64,000 nt of DNA. Origin: Sepioteuthis lessoniana. Lineage: Eukaryota; Mollusca; Cephalopoda; Myopsida; Loliginidae. The notes beneath the pieces are model-generated. The model worked only from the letters and a program-made list of their open reading frames with translations. It searched no databases and was not told the DNA's origin. Of this stretch, positions 63,906 to 64,000 are shown in pieces; the first letter of the stretch is position 1, and each line of letters begins with the position of its first letter. The translations under genes were made by a program, and so were the position numbers. The stretch covers positions 85,803,043-85,867,042 of the forward strand of contig OY757904.1 of NCBI GenBank assembly GCA_963585895.1. The letters run 5' to 3'.

Positions 63906-64000
63906 TATGTGGTGTCAAGAATGAAGACCAAGTCTTGGAAAATAATTTTAACTAAGCTTTATTCAGCAAAATTACAAGTGGTATCGAAAACACGTGCGAA

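Overview
The window looks like nuclear DNA of a lophotrochozoan animal, most probably a coleoid cephalopod such as Octopus. This is an inference from the repeat mix: tRNA-derived SINEs, RTE- and Tx1-like LINEs, Penelope-like elements, abundant mariner copies, and long TA microsatellites in AT-rich DNA with long introns. No host species can be proved from the sequence alone.

One host protein-coding gene can be read with confidence. It is alpha-methylacyl-CoA racemase (AMACR) on the + strand, with six coding exons between 24560 and 58783 that join in phase to a 378-residue protein ending in the peroxisomal signal SKL. A splice acceptor just before the ATG implies at least one untranslated exon upstream. 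The introns are stuffed with transposons.

Left third (1-20.6 kb), upstream of AMACR, is a graveyard of retroelements. It holds a SINE-like copy, an RTE LINE (-), two truncated Tx1/L1-like LINEs (-), a C-terminal non-LTR RT fragment (-), a Penelope-like GIY-YIG fragment (-) followed by a noncoding stretch with an apparently complete hammerhead ribozyme fold, and a near full-length but broken Tx1-like LINE (+, 10.8-16.4 kb). After that come a Penelope RT fragment, three SINE-like copies and an internally deleted mariner.

Middle (20.6-46.4 kb) holds AMACR exons 1-5. Between them lie two solo LTRs in opposite orientation, a nonautonomous hAT, a pair of tRNA-derived SINEs carrying hammerhead-like cores, an I-superclade LINE with RNase H split by a tRNA-SINE, a second C-terminal RT fragment, a possible solo LTR and an RTE fragment.

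Right third (46.5-64 kb), mostly intron 5 plus downstream DNA, holds a broken LTR retroelement (-) whose low-coordinate LTR is itself interrupted by another LTR-like unit with three minisatellite arrays. It also has a mariner inserted in a SINE-like repeat, a dead Tc1 element with clean ends, the last AMACR exon, a LINE C-terminal fragment (-) with a tiny poly(A) insertion, a tRNA-SINE and a third deleted mariner.

The most interesting signals are RNA-level and mobilisation-level. They are (1) hammerhead ribozyme folds at 9133-9179 (-), 8856-8901 (+), 16659-16704 (+) and inside a tRNA-derived SINE family at about 35.1 and 35.6 kb; (2) a roughly 45-nt 3' tail shared by the I-superclade LINE and a SINE-like family, suggesting a LINE/SINE partnership; and (3) three mariner copies sharing one internal deletion, i.e. 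an amplified nonautonomous derivative.
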